Source of the DNA: Atrichornis clamosus
Taxonomy: Eukaryota; Chordata; Aves; Passeriformes; Menuridae
Assembly (NCBI GenBank): GCA_013400975.1
Contig: WBMZ01002655.1
Location: 1-64,000 of the forward strand
Direction: 5' to 3'
Length of the DNA stretch: 64,000 nt
Below, in pieces: positions 12,901 to 24,261 of the stretch. The translations under genes and the position numbers were made by a program. Under the pieces are notes generated by a model. It made no database searches. It had not been told where the DNA came from and was given only the letters and a program-made list of their open reading frames with translations. Position 1 is the stretch's first letter. Each line of letters begins with the position of its first letter.

Positions 12901-14160
12901 AGCAGAACAGGGTCAGACGTGTCTTGATCACAGCTCATCCCAAGAAAGAGTCACTGCCCTGGCGCTACCACCAGCTACTCATCACCCCCTCTCTGCCACG
13001 GACATAATCACACTTTCTGATCTGCCAGCACAGCTCCATCTGTAGTCATTTCCTAACTCAAATTCTGTCAAATGATCCAGTTTTCATGGGGAGGCAGCAT
13101 GAGGATGTGCATGCTTTTAAATGGCAGTCAAAGCAGTGCCCACACTAAGGCAGTTCATTTTTGCAAAGCTGAGGAACAGTGAGATGTGCTCTTCTACCAG
13201 AAGATCTGAGAGGTCAGCAACCCATGAGACAGGATCCACTGCAGCCAGAAAATTGTGTATGATTGCACCATTAGTGAGCTTCTGTTCAATATTTCTTTTT
13301 ACCCTATTGCTCAAGGCACAGTACCAAAGCCTCGGTATTGGTGCCATTCAAACCCTGTGGTGGAGACAGAATTACTGGTATCTCTAACACTCGCCACTCT
13401 AGTATCACAAATACGCATTTGTTCATTAATTTTAAATGCCCAGTTTGATTTTTTTCGGAAGCTTTAGCATTATACAGCACTTTACTTGACAAGGGAACAA
13501 CTTACATTGATTATTGCTGCAAACATAAGCATCAGCACCTGAAATCTGGAATACAGTATGTAAGAAACACACTTGCTTAAATAAGCTGTCAAACTGTCAG
13601 AGCTTGATTAACATCATATAGGAATTAGAGCAGAACCAAGGATAGATTTTATTTTCCAGGACAAGGTACAGCTCTGACAATCTCTAGTCTCCATCCTCAG
13701 TTCTTTGTCTCAAGCAATACACATTTGCCAATTTCTATATCGAACAAAGAAGGGGACCCTGTAAACCCTGGATTTGTTCCAAAAGCAGATCCATCTTGTG
13801 CCTTCAGCAAAGAAGTGTCCTGAGGAAAAAAGTATGTATGATGATGCAGTTAAAGCTGTAAGTCTCATGGCTGAGAGCATTTTGTAACCTTAAATCTAGC
13901 ATTGCCCAAAGAGTAAGGACTTGATGTTTTTGAACAGTAATAAAGAAAAATTTAAAAATTACATGACCACTATTTCTTAAGTTTATAAAAGCACACTGAA
14001 AGCACAGAAATGCACTTCTGTTGTCTCTCAGTATCCCGGCACACAGGACCCTGCGTAATGTTCTTGAAAACATCACCCACTTGAGCTGAAGAACAAATTT
14101 CACTAGTGTTTGACCATTACCAGGCATATCTGGCAGGCTCTCACCTGCTATGCATGCTTT

Positions 14161-14195
14161 TGTATGTGTGTGGGTATATCACAAACACACATACA
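14161..14195. repeat. TG/CA inverted repeat (hairpin)
   Basis: tgtatgtgtgt at 14161-14171 is exactly complementary to acacacataca at 14185-14195, with a 13-nt loop. It probably arose from a decayed TG/CA microsatellite that inverted or was captured from both strands. It lies about 75 bp from the 3' end of the CR1 copy at 14,271. Confidence 0.6.
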
Positions 14196-14309
14196 CACTT
14201 TGCCATTGGGTTTCAGTGCTGCTTGCTGACACACTATGAACTAAAGAAATACATGCTGAAAGAGGCACATGGAATCATAGAATCACAGAACGGTTTGGTA
14301 TGAAAGGGA

Positions 14310-15268
14310 CCTTAAAGATCATCTCATTCCAAGCCCATTGCTAAGGGCAGGGACACCAGGTTGATCGGAGACCAGGTTGATCAGAGCTCCATCCAGCCCG
14401 GCCTTGAGCACTTGCAGGGATGGGGCATCTACAGGTTCTCCGGGAAACCTCTTTCAGAGCCTCACCACCCTCACAGTAAATAATTTCTTTCTAATATCTA
14501 ATTTAGACCTACCATCTTTCCATTTGTAGCCATTCCCCCTTGTCCTGTCACTACATGCCCTTGTAAAAAGTACCTTCCCATCTTTCTTGTAGGTTCCCCG
14601 CAGGTACTGGGAGGCTGCAATTAGGTCACCCTGAACCCTGCTCTTTTCCAGTCTGAAAAAACCCAATTATCTCAGTTTTTACTCATAGGAGAGGTGCTCC
14701 ATTTCTCTAATCATCTTGGTGGCCTCTTCTGGACCCTCTTCAACAGATCCATGTCCTTCCCGTGATGGAGACCCCAGAGCTGGATGCCGCACTCCAGGTG
14801 GGGTCGCACCAGAGCAGAGTAGAGGGGCAGAATCCCCTCTCTCACACTGCTGGCCACACTGCTTTGGATGCAGCCCAGGACACGTTTGGCTCTCTGGGCT
14901 GTGAGAACACACTACTGGCTCATGTGTGAGCCTTTCATCCACCAGCACCCCCAAGTCCGTCTCGGCAGGACTGCTCTTGATCTTTCATCCCCAGCCTGTC
15001 AGGGATTGCCCCAACCCATGTGCAGCACCTTGCACTTGGTTTTATTAAACCTCATGAGAGTCCCATAGGCCCACTTCTCGAGCTTGTCCAGGTCCCTCTG
15101 GATGGCATCCAATCCTTCAGGAGTGTCAACTGCACCACTCAGCTTGGTGTTATCTTCAAATTTGCTGAGGGTACACTCAGTCCCTTCACCTATGTCATTA
15201 ATGAAGTTATTAAATAACACTGGTCCCAGTATGGACCCCTGAGGGACACCATTTGTCACTGATGTCCA
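14310..15268 (-). pseudogene. CR1 ORF2 reverse transcriptase, C-terminal remnant
   Basis: The broken frame starts at the reverse-transcriptase B-box region ([16 protein letters not shown], from 15,268) and continues through the catalytic C-box. CR1 enzymes normally have FADD there; this copy reads FEDN (about 15,154-15,143), so the second catalytic aspartate is replaced by asparagine and the enzyme would be dead. The frame ends after [18 protein letters not shown] at about 14,999. The protein then resumes in other frames: LGVLVDERL near 14,950, EEATKMIREMEHLSYE near 14,730-14,680, and GDLIAASQYLRGTYKKDG to RKKLFTVRVVRL at 14,640-14,454. At least two frame changes are therefore present. CR1 ORF2 encodes endonuclease plus reverse transcriptase of roughly 900-1000 residues; only the last third survives. 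In the open frame it is joined to unrelated sequence upstream. Confidence 0.9.
14355..14386. repeat. 16-bp tandem duplication inside CR1
   Basis: accaggttgatcggag at 14355-14370 is repeated directly as accaggttgatcagag at 14371-14386, with one mismatch. Other CR1 copies have this word once, so this is a private duplication in the copy, probably from replication slippage. Confidence 0.85.
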
Positions 15269-16080
15269 TTGGGACACATGCTCTTCTGCTTTTACTTCCC
15301 AAGCTTGACTGACTCTGTGCCTTCCCACAGTGATGTTCCTGTTTTGATTCTTCTCCATTGGTCTGCTCCTCAGCCCTATACATTTCTCCTTGTCAGCTGA
15401 ATCCCTTCCTTCCTCCCTTCCTTCCTCCCTCCTTTGGGCTGTGAATTCCCATCTGAGGCTCTTTGCCAAACTACACTTTCCCCTTGCTGAGTCTCTTCCT
15501 CCCCTCACTGTTTTTGCTTCACAAGCATCCCCATAGTGTACAGTCTCCCTGCTCCTGATGAATTCTCTACATTCTCCCTCCTTGCCAGACAGATCCAGCT
15601 CTACCCCTAAGCTTCCTCCTAAAAAGTCTCTCAGCCCACTAGGGTCCTTCTGTAGACCCTTCATCCAGCTCCAGTCTTCTGCCTTGTCTTTCCTGTAACT
15701 ACTTTCCCCTGTCCCACTGTCTGACTGATCTTTCCAAACAGTCTCACACTGTTGAAACAGTTCTGACTTCACTCTCCTAGTTCCCATACTCATCTTCCTT
15801 CTCCATTTCCTTATCAAGCTTGTACTCTTCCTTTTGTCTTCATCTGTCTCAGTCATCCCTTAAAACCTGGCTCCCAGGCTCCTCTCCCACAACCTCTCCT
15901 CTCTCCAGACTGCCTGGCTGGCAGCATGTGGGTAGATTACCAATGATGGAAAGAAGGGGGCTTAGTCTGGTTTTGCTCCTGCAACCCAACGCCTGAGTTG
16001 GAGCTGCTGCTGGCTCTGTCCTCACAGACAACCTGATCTCAGACACCTTAAGTACCTTAGCATGTCAGCTGCACAAATAA
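15269..16080 (-). other. Unexplained purine-rich segment with open frame joined to CR1
   Basis: The minus strand is purine-rich (plus strand pyrimidine-rich) and stays open in one frame from 15,856 to the CR1 junction near 15,268, giving about 196 codons fused in frame to the CR1 reverse transcriptase. A second short frame lies upstream at 16,046-15,849. The product is rich in K, R, E, D and S (for example [20 protein letters not shown]) and contains a repetitive [10 protein letters not shown] stretch coded by the CTTCCTCC tract. It matches nothing I recognise in CR1 ORF1 or ORF2. A T-poor strand has few stop codons, so the frame could be chance. A decayed retroviral or other retroelement leader is possible: on the plus strand an AATAAA lies at about 16,071-16,076. 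That origin is speculation. Confidence 0.35.
15403..15435. repeat. Pyrimidine tract (CTTCCTCC-type)
   Basis: An interrupted repeat of CCTT and CCTC units, wholly pyrimidine on the plus strand. It sits inside the unexplained segment beside the CR1 copy and encodes the repetitive acidic/basic part of the minus-strand frame. Confidence 0.9.
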
Positions 16081-17302
16081 AATCTCTTGACTGCTTACAA
16101 CTTGAGAGCTAAAACTCCCGTCCTCAGGGAATGGCAGGCCAGACCTTGGGGTCAGAGACCTGGCACTTACACGACTATAAAAATAGCCAGGACTATCTTT
16201 ACCCTTCTAATACATTACTATAAAACCTGTATTGAGTATCAGTATCAGTTATCTGCGTGTACTTGTATTAGGCACAGAAAAATCTGCTCCAAAGGATGTA
16301 CAATCTAATTAGACAAAAAAACCCTGCCTCAACAAACTAACCAGAAAATAATCCCCAAACACAAATGGAAGTGCTATTGCCTTAGCATAAGTTACTAGTT
16401 TTGGACATACTCAGTGACTGCTGATGGCTTGCTCTGCAAGGCCATTTACACAACGCTCTGAAGAGCCCCCGAGGTTCCCTCCTGCGCAAATGCTGAGAAC
16501 CTGGAAGAATGCAATAATGAGCTTCTACCGAAGAGCTCTCACACACTTGCTTCATTTGTGATGGAAAACATTCCACGTGGACCTTCTGCATTCACATTCC
16601 CCTTCACCACTGCTACCGAGCTAGGAGAAGAGTTCAGGCAGCTTAGGACTTCCCTTCTCAGCCAGTGAGGTATGTCCACGTTGAAGGTGAGGCTCAGTAC
16701 AGTGCAAGGGGCCAAGTGAATCAGCTCTGCTGGGGTCTGTGGCCTTGTTCTTGAAGCTAACAGTAAGAAAAAACAGCAGGAGCAGGGGAAGCTGGAACAC
16801 AGGAGAGCAGCAAAGGCTCTGTCTGGAAAGCTGAAATGGGAAATTTCAGCTGATATTGGCAAAGGTGGAAGTTATCTGCTGGGGACAAGGGCTGAGAGGA
16901 AAAGTGCTAAGAGGCTGGCTCCAAAAATGTTGGTAACCACTGGCCTAGAGACACTGGCAGCTTGCAGCAATTAATGTATTCCATTACCTCATGGTTTTAT
17001 GCTTCAGATGCAGATTAATAGCACTCATTCAAAGAAAGAATGACATCATCTGCATAAAATCCTTTCCAGTGTCATAGAGTATTCTCTGGCTTTCTGATTA
17101 TTGCTGGTCTACTGGATTAGTGATGGTGTTTCAGATTTTGTTTCACAATTTAAAAAGTATAAGTCCTTCAATCCTCCATTCAAGTCTGTTCTGTAAGAAT
17201 CCTCTTAATGGAGAAAGGGACTTTGTATCCAAATATTTATTTCTGTCATCTCCACCTCCTCATTCCTACAGCAAACTTTCTGCAGAGGCCTGGTGTGTTT
17301 TC
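16081..17302. other. Unique non-coding sequence
   Basis: About 1.2 kb between the unexplained segment and the next CR1 copy. Only short overlapping frames are present (the largest is 107 codons on the minus strand at 16,539-16,862). I see no exon, RNA gene or transposon that I can name. Confidence 0.5.
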
Positions 17303-17585
17303 ATAACCTGAAAGGAGGTTGTAGTGAGGTGGTAGTCAGTCTCAACTCCCAAGTATCAAGCAACAGGACAATAGGAAATGGCCTCAAGTTACTTCAGGGG
17401 AGGTTTAGATTGGACATTAAGAGGCTGCCCAGGGAAGTGGTTGAGTCATTGTCCCTGGAGGTATTTAGAAGTGTAGATGTAGAAATTAGGGACATGGTTT
17501 AGTAGTGGACTCAGTAGTGCTGGGTAAACGGTGGAGCTCAATGATCTTAAAGGTCTTTTCCAACTTAAATGATTCTAAGATTCAG
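17303..17585 (+). mobile_element. CR1 LINE 3' end, plus strand
   Basis: This fragment holds the last part of CR1 ORF2 and the CR1 3' end, in the plus orientation. The frame reads [17 protein letters not shown], then [20 protein letters not shown], and continues [15 protein letters not shown] to about 17,502, all typical of CR1 ORF2 C-termini. Between LDIK and RLPREVV the usual block of about 14 residues (the region before HWNRLPREVV in other copies) is missing, which is an in-frame deletion of roughly 42-45 bp. The 3' end reads gatcttaaaggtcttttcc and then aaatgattcta, a subfamily type different from the copy at 14,271. It is relatively well preserved, so probably younger than the short remnants further right. 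Confidence 0.92.
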
Positions 17586-18129
17586 CTTTCATCCGAGCAA
17601 GGGTCATGTGGGGGCAGGCTGCATACTTGTGGGACCTTTTTTTGAGGAAAAACAGTCATTAGACTCCTACACACCATTCTACGTAGGCAGCACAATCTAG
17701 CCCTGCAATTTTTTTATGCCATTGCCTTATTAAAAATAAATAATCTCCAAAGATAATAGGGCAAAGGAAATAAGACAGACAATATTGCTTTGGACAGAAA
17801 CTCTCTCATATGCTCACATACAACCTGATATCAAAGTACTGCCTGAATTTCAGAGAAGTATGGTCTTTCCTCAACATTTTCACAAAGCTTCCATTTAACA
17901 CCAACTGAGTTCACATGCATGTGACAGAAGGAGAATATAACCAAGAGTACATATAAAACCCAAATGAGTGAAACAAATTCTAAATACTTTATTGCTTTAT
18001 TTGTCTATTCATTTTTCAATCCATTTCTAACCTGAAGCATGCAATTAAGAACATGTTGTGCTATCTGAAACAATAGGCAGGGTTTACATATAACTGTCAG
18101 TTATCACAGAAGGTGCTGGGAAACATTCT

Positions 18130-18270
18130 GTAAATCTCTGTCTACACTATGCACAAAGGAAATCACAGCTGCAACTAAGCAAGCAACATAATAATAATTA
18201 CCCTGAAGTCATGTGCTTGAATTTTCAAATGAATTAAACTGTGAGCAGGCTTAAGTTCAAATAACATTCC
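18130..18270. promoter_or_regulatory. Candidate conserved non-coding block
   Basis: A CpG-free block with cacagctgcaactaag (E-box), the taataataattacc homeodomain cluster and aaatgaattaaactg. It resembles in texture the blocks near 9.1 and 27.9 kb. Conservation is not testable here. Confidence 0.18.
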
Positions 18271-18667
18271 TTTTCTGGCAGCTTTCTGTCAGTTCAATAG
18301 CCCAGGCTCTTGTAGAAAGGATACTTCTAGGACCTTAGAGCTGGGAAGATTTTGTGTGTGTCTGATTATTGTTCCCTGCTGTGGCTTGCAGATACAGTGC
18401 ATCTGAATTTGTATAAATTATAAAGCTCTGTCATTAAAAGCAAGGTGCTAGGCAGCTCTTTCTAGTATGTCCCCTAAAAAGATACTTCCTGTTCAGAAAC
18501 ACCTTGCTTTTGCTTTTCTTAACTAACCTAGTGCTTCTGTGTCAGCGATTTTTCCACTGTTTACCAAGAACTTATACACCACTCCCGTAATCTCTCACAG
18601 CATTGGTTTTGACAAGGTAAACGAGCTAAACTTTTCTGGTATCCTCCCATAGAAGGTTTCTAGATGG

Positions 18668-18755
18668 TCAAACAAACAAAGAAACAAAAAACCCCAAAAT
18701 CCCCAATCTGAACAAAAACAACAACCAACCAAACAAAAAACAAAAATCACAAAAG
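18668..18755. repeat. A/C-rich low-complexity tract (CAAA-like)
   Basis: Interrupted aaac/caaaa units with no T-rich partner. The minus-strand frame across it is a by-product rich in F, L, C and G and is not a gene. Confidence 0.85.
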
Positions 18756-19391
18756 CAGGCCTGTATCCAGACCTGCATATGAAGATTTCCATCAAATCTC
18801 TGTCACCATGCAAATAACATATAAATTCTTAGTACTGTTCTGTGTTGTTGCAAGACAACAAACTGGCCCAATGCTCCAGAGGGAGCGAAAAGACTTTGTT
18901 GTTTAAGCCCCTGGCTAAACATCTACACAACCCAGTGCATGTTAGGCCTCTTTTTCAGAAACATTAAACACCATCAACCCTCCTTGACTTCAGGTGGACC
19001 TGAAGATGCTCAGAAAGGCATTTAAAAACATGATTTTGCTCTTGAGGTAGGTGCAGAGTGAGTCTGTGTTCACACAACAGTCTAATGCAGCACCTCATGT
19101 TCTCAGGCACATTTATAATTGAGAATGGTGGCAACATTTCACATCCTTAGAAACCCTTTTCCCTCTTCCAGTCGCTTTGACGTGGCACTCTTATTCTCAG
19201 AGTGAACCACAAGTACAGCACTTAACACTTCTCTGTGGTCAGAAACTGAGGGAAGTATTTTCTGCCCATTGGAGAAAGTTGACTCATCTGCACTGAATCC
19301 TCTGAAGAGACTGATTACAGAAAATGTCCAGTTGTTGATGCTATGTGACCTCGTGTGTTCAGAGACCTTTCCTGGGACTAGTGCTGGAGCT

Positions 19392-19406
19392 ATGGATGGA
19401 TGGATG
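19392..19406. repeat. Short (TGGA)n microsatellite
   Basis: Just over three copies of the ATGG unit. It is short and likely of little consequence. Confidence 0.7.
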
Positions 19407-22400
19407 AAGTCTGCATGCTTAAAGGTAAGAGAAGTGAAAGTCTGTCTTTGGTAAAGGATTAGATGGGTCACTGACATTTTCAATAGATTTAGACAGTGCA
19501 ATAGATATGATAAAGAAAAATAGTGCCAAGTGGCATCATTTTGACTGATGTCAATGTTGGAAGAAAGAAGAGGTTAGGACTCACAAAAGGGAGAGGAAAA
19601 TGCTGTGGTCCGTGTTGTAGGGTCAGGTCCAGAGATAAGAGGATCTGCATTTCTGAGAGCAAGACCTCAGAAAGCACTCAAAAATGTTCAGCATGTTGAG
19701 AAAACTGAGGCATGATATGGCACACAGACATGTTATTGTTTTGCCTAGATCTGTATTTCTCTTGTGCTGCCTAAAATAAATGAGTGTTGAGGGGGCTGTA
19801 AGGGGGAGGACCAGGATGTGGTTGGAAACCTCATGCAAAGGCTGCATCATTCTCTTCAGCTATCATGTGTCCCCGAGGAGGTGACCTGCCAGAAAACCCA
19901 CAGAGCTGGTGCTCTGGGAAAAAGTTTGATTAAGCCATCAGGGAGTGTCTGAGACCAGTTTCAGGATCTGCATCAGTGAGAGCAAATCATTACATGGAGG
20001 TCAAGTTCACCCTGACTAAAGATTTGAGCTGGCACCAAAAGCAAACCAGCTACAAAGCTTTTGCATATAAACTTGGCACTCAACTCCAAAACCCCTACAG
20101 AGCTGGACAGTAAGGTCCCAGTTCTCAGAAGGGGATAATCAGAGATGGTCTGCACTTTGGGAATGCATCTAGAAATCCAAAGACATGAACCAAACAGATG
20201 CAGCAGACTGGACCAAGTCACAGAAAGAGGAGGGAGAGATGAGCTAGGGCTACAACACCAAGCTTTCCAGAGGTCACCATCTGGACTGCTGGGGAATGAT
20301 GAATTTAATCACCAAACTGCAACCTTGCAGCTCCCTGGGAAAATGGGAGACCATGTGGTTTTCAGGCTCTCTGGTCCCATTCCTGCCAGTCACATGGAAA
20401 GCCCTGGGATGAGAGACCAAGGGTTTGCAGCACCCTCCCTTGTTCAGCAGCCTGCCAGAAATGCTGTGTCCCCAAGGGTTTTCCCTTTCATGGAAAAGTG
20501 TTGAAATTTAGGTTTCATTCCAATTTGAAATGAAACCAGATTTTGCAATATCAAAATCCTCTACAAAATGAAATGACTTTTCATAGCACGGCTTTACTGA
20601 TTGATGCAGACTGCATGTAACTGAGAAGAGCCTGCTAAGCGGGTGTTTCAATCAGAATTTCCTGGTCTGTCACTTCCAAGAAGACAATTAGCTGCAAAAC
20701 TGATGGCTGCAGTTTTGCAGGAAGGCAGTGAGAAAACGAATCAGGCACTGCGTTGGCACGCAATGCCACTCGATGTCTGGGTTCTGCTGCTGATGTGACA
20801 GCTTCTCAGGAGAGGTCTGTTCCCTTTTTGGTGCTGCCAACATGCCTAGACCACGGGGAGAGTCTCTTCCCCATGGCCACAGGCACAGCTACCTGGCTCT
20901 CTTGGCTCTGAGGCGTTCACCCTGCAGGTAGCAATGCTACAATAACTGGGGTTAGCTGAGCTCATCAGTAACATCTAATTTAAGGTGGACAGGAAATATA
21001 AACTGAGGGTGGAGGAATTCTGTAGATGAAGTAATGTTGCATCAAATGTTTTTGCACAGAAATGACTTCTGTTTATCACCACTGAGCACATGCCCATGGC
21101 TTCAGTTTCTCCAGCAGTTGCCCAACTTACATGCTGCGAATGGATGATAAGATTCTCGACTCTGAGGAAGATTCAATTAATTCTACTCTGCAGTTAGTTT
21201 GGTAAATTCGTTTGATAGCCTGGTCTGAGCAACAGAGTGTTATTAATATCTGCAGGAGGCACAGGAGAATGCTGCAGAGTAGTATTTCTGAAACAAAGGC
21301 TCTAAGACATGATTGAGACAATACAATTTCTCACTTGTTGTACAAGATGATTACTTTAAACTCACTTCTCTTCAAATATCAAAAGCCAGAGGCACAAGGA
21401 CAGGTTAAAAATAGTTAGTTTTACTCCTTATTTTACTGGAAGAAGATTAGAACAGAATAAGCATAGACTTTAAATGATGCTTTTCAGAAAGTACGACTTA
21501 CAAGAAAAAGAAATAGGCTTGTATGGCTTTTTTTCACGTCTTCACCTCTGGGATAAATCCGAAGTTTAACTGCATGTTTATGTTGCCCTTTCTGTTTTAG
21601 GTGTGGCTAGCTTGCTGGCTTTTATTGTGTTATTAATTTATTTACCTCCAGCAGTTACAACAAAGTGGACAACGTTCCCCCAAAAGAACAGCAGAAATGG
21701 GTCCCCCTTGAAGGAATTCCCCACCTAAGGGAACTGAAGCACAACGTGTTCCTTCCAGCTACCCAAACACAGGGAGCACAGATTTCCCACAGGTTTCATT
21801 TAAACCAGTTAAATTATTTAAATAATAAAATTAATTCATTACTAAAAATAACCCACTACAATTCAGGTTATTCTTGAGACACCAAATGACAAAGTGTTCT
21901 AGATTGTTTAAAATCAGTCAATCTGTAGGTGTTTATTAGTATGGCAGTCCCATTCTCCACTCCCCTCCAAATGCTCATTTTCTGGATGCAGTTTTACAAT
22001 GAGAGCCCCAGCCCTGCAGCCCAGCCTTAAATCAAGCACTTGCACTAGGCATGGACCTCTCTACTGAGGCACCCAACTTGCATCAGTATGGCCAAGGCAA
22101 GTGAAAATGTGCTCCCAGCAAGGTTTCCTGCAGTCAGAAGGGAAGAAATCTGTATTGAACAAAGTAAGCGAGAAAATATACTCACTACTTAAAAATCAAT
22201 ATTCTCTGGGAACTTCACCTCGTCCTTAAGGTACCTGTTTACTTGTGAACTTCCATTCACAGTGACATGTATGTGTTGAAGGGAAGAAAGCTAATGGGAA
22301 CTGTTTGTCTTCCTTTATCCCCCAGAAATGTCAGGTTTTAAGAGTCGTATTTGTTACAAGCACACTCCTTCCTTCGGGAAACATTACATATTTAATCCAC

Positions 22401-23782
22401 TTAGCATCTTGCTACCAAGACAGGTACTGTTTGGAGCAATACGTATCTTTTCAGTGCAATCTGGGATCTCAGTTAACCCTCAATAACCTACAAAAAATAC
22501 AAGAGAGGGTTTCTCTTTGACAGAGGCTGTAAGACACACAAAACCCAAGTGCCTGGTTGTAGCACACTCTGCTGCTACTCTACCAGCATACACAGCCATT
22601 AAAAACAAAAAAACCATAGTGATTAACACAGTGAGCTCATTTTTAAAACATCTGAAAAGTTTCTAGGAGCATTTCCACTGACCTGATCTTTCATACCAGA
22701 CATCTTTTGTTCCGCTCCTCTTTAGGCTGCAAGCTGTCTATGAGTACTTGCATGTGAGTAGCAGTTTACACTGGAGCAGTAACGTTTCTCTGGGGACTTT
22801 TAGATGTCTGCACAGAGTATAGAGGCCTTTGGTTTGTCCAAAGAGGAGTTCTTCCAGGACAGACCAATTAGTTGCTTCGATCAAGGAGAAGGAAATGCAG
22901 CTACCCATTCTGGTTTTTTTTTCTTTTATTGTTTCTGTTATTTCATTTAATTTAACTTTACTCTGAGTGCTAAGCAAAATAAATGTCTCCCATGGAGTTT
23001 TAATGAATGAGAGAGTAAACTCCAGAACTTTACAAAATAGGTAAATAAGCTGAGGATTCTCTCAGGTGTGCTGGTAAAAATGTGGAGTAGCCCAGATGAA
23101 ATTATTGAAGTAATTCCACAGAAAGGAGTGAGTTTGAATTAGGTTCTACAGTGCTAGAAAGGATCAAAGAAGAGGAATGCTCAGGTAGGAGTAAGGATAA
23201 TGGTGCACAGACTTCATCATAGTAGCATAAGAATGAAACACAGACAAAGGGAATCAGCCACCCTCACACGCAGGGCTGTTGCAATACTGGAGAGTATGTT
23301 ATTACTTGGGTGAAATACTCGGCATTGCCTTATGGGGTGTGCATGCCTGCAAAGTTCAAATGTTTTATGTGAGACCTATATGGCCTGGAGGGAAATTCCT
23401 GGTGCCCCTATATTTAACTTGCATTACAGAAGGCCAATAAAATTCCCCATGGATTTAACGGTCTCAGCAACAACCGCCCAAAATTAGCTGGCAGCCTTTT
23501 TTTTTTTTTTGTTTAATAGTCTAGAGCAATCTGAAGGAATTTTACTAGATTAAATAATATTTACCCTCTGCTAAAGTGGGATGTCTCTAGAGAGGAGCCT
23601 GGCCTGCGGCTGGCAAGGGGGTGTGAAGGGCATCTGGACCCTCACAAGTGACCTCCTCCTCTGAAGCGAGCAGTGTGGCCAGGCAAGGGCAGCTGCCACG
23701 CTGGCAGCAGTCTGGGAAATGCTCCCAGCTGCATCATTTCCTGCAAAGATGCTTGTGCCTGTGTCTTATTTCTGTTGCAGCA

Positions 23783-23932
23783 CCCCTGGACACCCTAACC
23801 CGTCCAAGCATGGGCTGAATGGGGCTCTGAGCAACCTTATCTAGTGGAAGGTGTCCCTGCCCATGGCGGGGGGCTTGAACTAGATGGCCTTTAAGGTCTC
23901 CTCCAACCCAAACCATTCTGTGATTCTATGAA
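23783..23932 (+). mobile_element. CR1 LINE 3' end, plus strand
   Basis: A 150-bp CR1 tail. It contains gggctctgagcaacct, ctagtggaaggtgtccctgc and ggcttgaactagatggcc, and it ends with accattctgtgattctatga. All are hallmarks of avian CR1 3' ends. The preserved coding residue run (GLNGALSNLI-like) corresponds to the last residues of ORF2. Only about 330 bp separate it from the opposite-strand CR1 at 24,262. Confidence 0.95.
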
Positions 23933-24261
23933 GAGGCTTTGCACCAGGCACATGTCAAGAGGAAGCTGTGCCTCACTGGGGCAGGGGAGGGGAAGAGATA
24001 TGCAGCAATGGGAAGGTGTTCACCAGCACTTGCGGGGCAACACCAGCCCTGTGAGCATATCTGAAGCTTCCCCACTGCCACTTATGGGGGACAGACTGCA
24101 GCTCTTCCTTGTTACCTCTTCCGCTCCCTCCTTCAGAGGCAAGCAAAATGTTCACCCATTCCTTCAGCAATTCTGGCATTGTTGGAGATGACAGTACAGG
24201 AGAGGATGTTTTGTGTTCCCAGCTTATGCTGTGCTGCACCTCAGCTACACTGATGCCACCA

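Larger units (their letters stand above)
8882..14150. other. Unique non-coding sequence, AT-rich in part
   Basis: About 5.3 kb without a supported gene. It begins with a short (TA)n tract at 8989-9002. Two AT-rich blocks at 9070-9260 and 9590-9930 look like candidate non-coding regulatory sequence and are listed separately. The longest open frames (10405-10728 plus; 13804-14127 minus) are about 107 codons with no domain or splice context worth defending. No transposon was recognised before the CR1 copy at 14,271. Confidence 0.55.
14271..15268 (-). mobile_element. CR1 LINE, 5'-truncated, minus strand
   Basis: Read on the minus strand this is the last kilobase of an avian CR1 retrotransposon: the C-terminal part of ORF2 followed by a short 3' end that finishes with the CR1 signature tgtgattctatgattcc at the 14,271 side. 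The phrase ctttaaggtccc just before it is also typical. CR1 elements insert by target-primed reverse transcription and are usually 5'-truncated, which explains the loss of everything upstream of the reverse-transcriptase GVPQGS motif. The copy carries frame breaks and a 16-bp tandem duplication at 14355-14386, so it is an old, inactive insertion. The upstream boundary near 15,268 is placed where similarity to the CR1 frame fades and is approximate. Confidence 0.93.
17586..23782. other. Unique non-coding sequence with low-complexity patches
   Basis: About 6.2 kb with no supported gene. It holds an A/C-rich low-complexity tract at 18,668-18,755, a (TGGA)n tract at 19,392-19,406 and an AT-rich candidate non-coding block at 18,130-18,270. 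Open frames do not exceed about 120 codons. The 119-codon plus-strand frame at 20,145-20,504 has no recognisable domain. Confidence 0.55.

Noticed and set aside
16071..16160. LTR end with polyadenylation signal
   Set aside because: AATAAA is present but no paired terminal repeat, primer-binding site or target duplication could be found; kept only as a low-interest hint.
18595..18813. 72-codon hydrophobic minus-strand frame resembling a membrane protein
   Set aside because: Generated by translation of the A/C-rich low-complexity tract; the F/L/C/G richness is an artefact.
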